From DASYDU01 sp031403315 (GTDB taxonomy: Bacteria > Planctomycetota > Planctomycetia > Pirellulales > Lacipirellulaceae), in assembly GCA_031403315.1 (NCBI GenBank), contig JANNTD010000271.1, positions 1 through 5,491 on the forward strand: a stretch of DNA of 5,491 nucleotides, read 5' to 3'. The translations under genes were made by a program, and so were the position numbers. Below are positions 5,157 to 5,491 of the stretch, one piece after another; position 1 is the stretch's first letter; each line of letters opens with the position of its first letter. The notes beneath the pieces were generated by a model. It was not told where the DNA came from. It was given only the letters and a program-made list of their open reading frames with translations, and did no database searches.

Positions 5157-5491
5157 TTTGTTTTGATTAGCTTGCGCAAAACTTTGAGGTTGATCGTGTC
5201 GAGGTCTTTGCCTTTTTCTTCGCCTTTGGGGGTTTCGAGGTACATTGGCACGTTCTTGAAGCGGCGGTCGTTCAGTAAGTAACGGAACGGCTCTTTGCCC
5301 ATCGCTCCGCGGCCGATGCCGGCGTGGCGGTCGACGCGGGAGCCGAGGCCGGTCTTGGAATCGTTGAGGTGGAAGGCGAGGATTTGGTCGAGCCCGATGA
5401 GTTTGTCGACTTCGGCGATGGCGGCGTTCCAGCCTTTCGGGGTCCGCACGTCATAACCAGCCTCAAAAAAATGCGCGGTGTCGAGACAGAC
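5150..5491 (-). CDS. nfo: Endonuclease IV (AP endonuclease), C-terminal part, 5' end beyond the window
   Basis: The leftward frame is open from the window edge (5491) to TAA at 5152-5150, giving the last 113 residues of a protein usually about 280 aa long. Endonuclease IV cuts DNA 5' of abasic sites in base-excision repair, using a three-metal zinc centre in a TIM barrel. Visible signatures, in order: VCLDTAHFFEAGYD (family signature 2; Asp4 and His7 match zinc ligands Asp179 and His182 of E. coli Nfo), FHLNDSK (His41, matching His216), SRVDRHAGIGRG (Asp54 and His56, matching Asp229 and His231), and the YLETPKGEEKG segment (Glu86, matching Glu261). All C-terminal metal ligands are therefore present and the enzyme looks functional. 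A GTG at 5449 is only an internal codon, since the conserved sequence continues upstream of it. The last codon (GAT) and the stop lie within the right arm of the inverted repeat. The gene converges on the metal operon and is probably unrelated to it. Confidence 0.93.
   Translation of the reverse strand, partial: VCLDTAHFFEAGYDVRTPKGWNAAIAEVDKLIGLDQILAFHLNDSKTGLGSRVDRHAGIGRGAMGKEPFRYLLNDRRFKNVPMYLETPKGEEKGKDLDTINLKVLRKLIKTKD

Overview
The window looks like a stretch of a GC-rich (roughly 60% by eye), Gram-negative-type bacterial chromosome, most likely a planctomycete of the Pirellulales kind. This rests on three things: a long-form metal permease architecture, the CACGGAGG-type inverted repeat after the operon, and the N-terminus of a small divergent gene. 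It is an inference by eye, not a database result.

Layout. Positions 1-96 hold the first 32 codons of a leftward gene that leaves the window (possibly a GNAT acetyltransferase). Positions 97-502 are a 406-nt divergent regulatory region. It has a candidate leftward promoter (154-182), a strong rightward promoter candidate (TTGACA-17-GAGAAT, 377-405), a near-perfect 16-bp palindrome at the expected transcription start (405-420) and a perfect 12-bp palindrome in the leader (438-449). Positions 503-5007 are a four-gene rightward operon for a TroABCD/MntABCD-type Mn/Zn/Fe ABC importer: lipoprotein binding protein, ATPase, and two permeases that overlap by ATGA. Positions 5007-5156 are a roughly 150-bp inverted-repeat element lying exactly between convergent genes. 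Positions 5150-5491 are the C-terminal third or so of a leftward endonuclease IV gene (nfo), whose stop codon lies inside the repeat.

How it works. The lipoprotein would capture a divalent metal with a His/His/His/Asp set and pass it to a channel built from the two different permeases, driven by two copies of the ATPase. The unusual part is that each permease (445 and 440 aa, against about 270-300 for the family) carries at its C-terminus a complete DtxR/MntR-like module: winged helix plus metal-binding/dimerisation domain. Metal-ligand positions are kept or conservatively replaced in both, while the DNA-recognition helix is not DtxR-like. No separate metalloregulator gene is present in the window. 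The most interesting reading is that the repressor module has become a cytoplasmic metal sensor that gates the transporter (trans-inhibition), or that tethers a DNA-binding module to the membrane. The palindrome at the promoter suggests ordinary transcriptional control as well.
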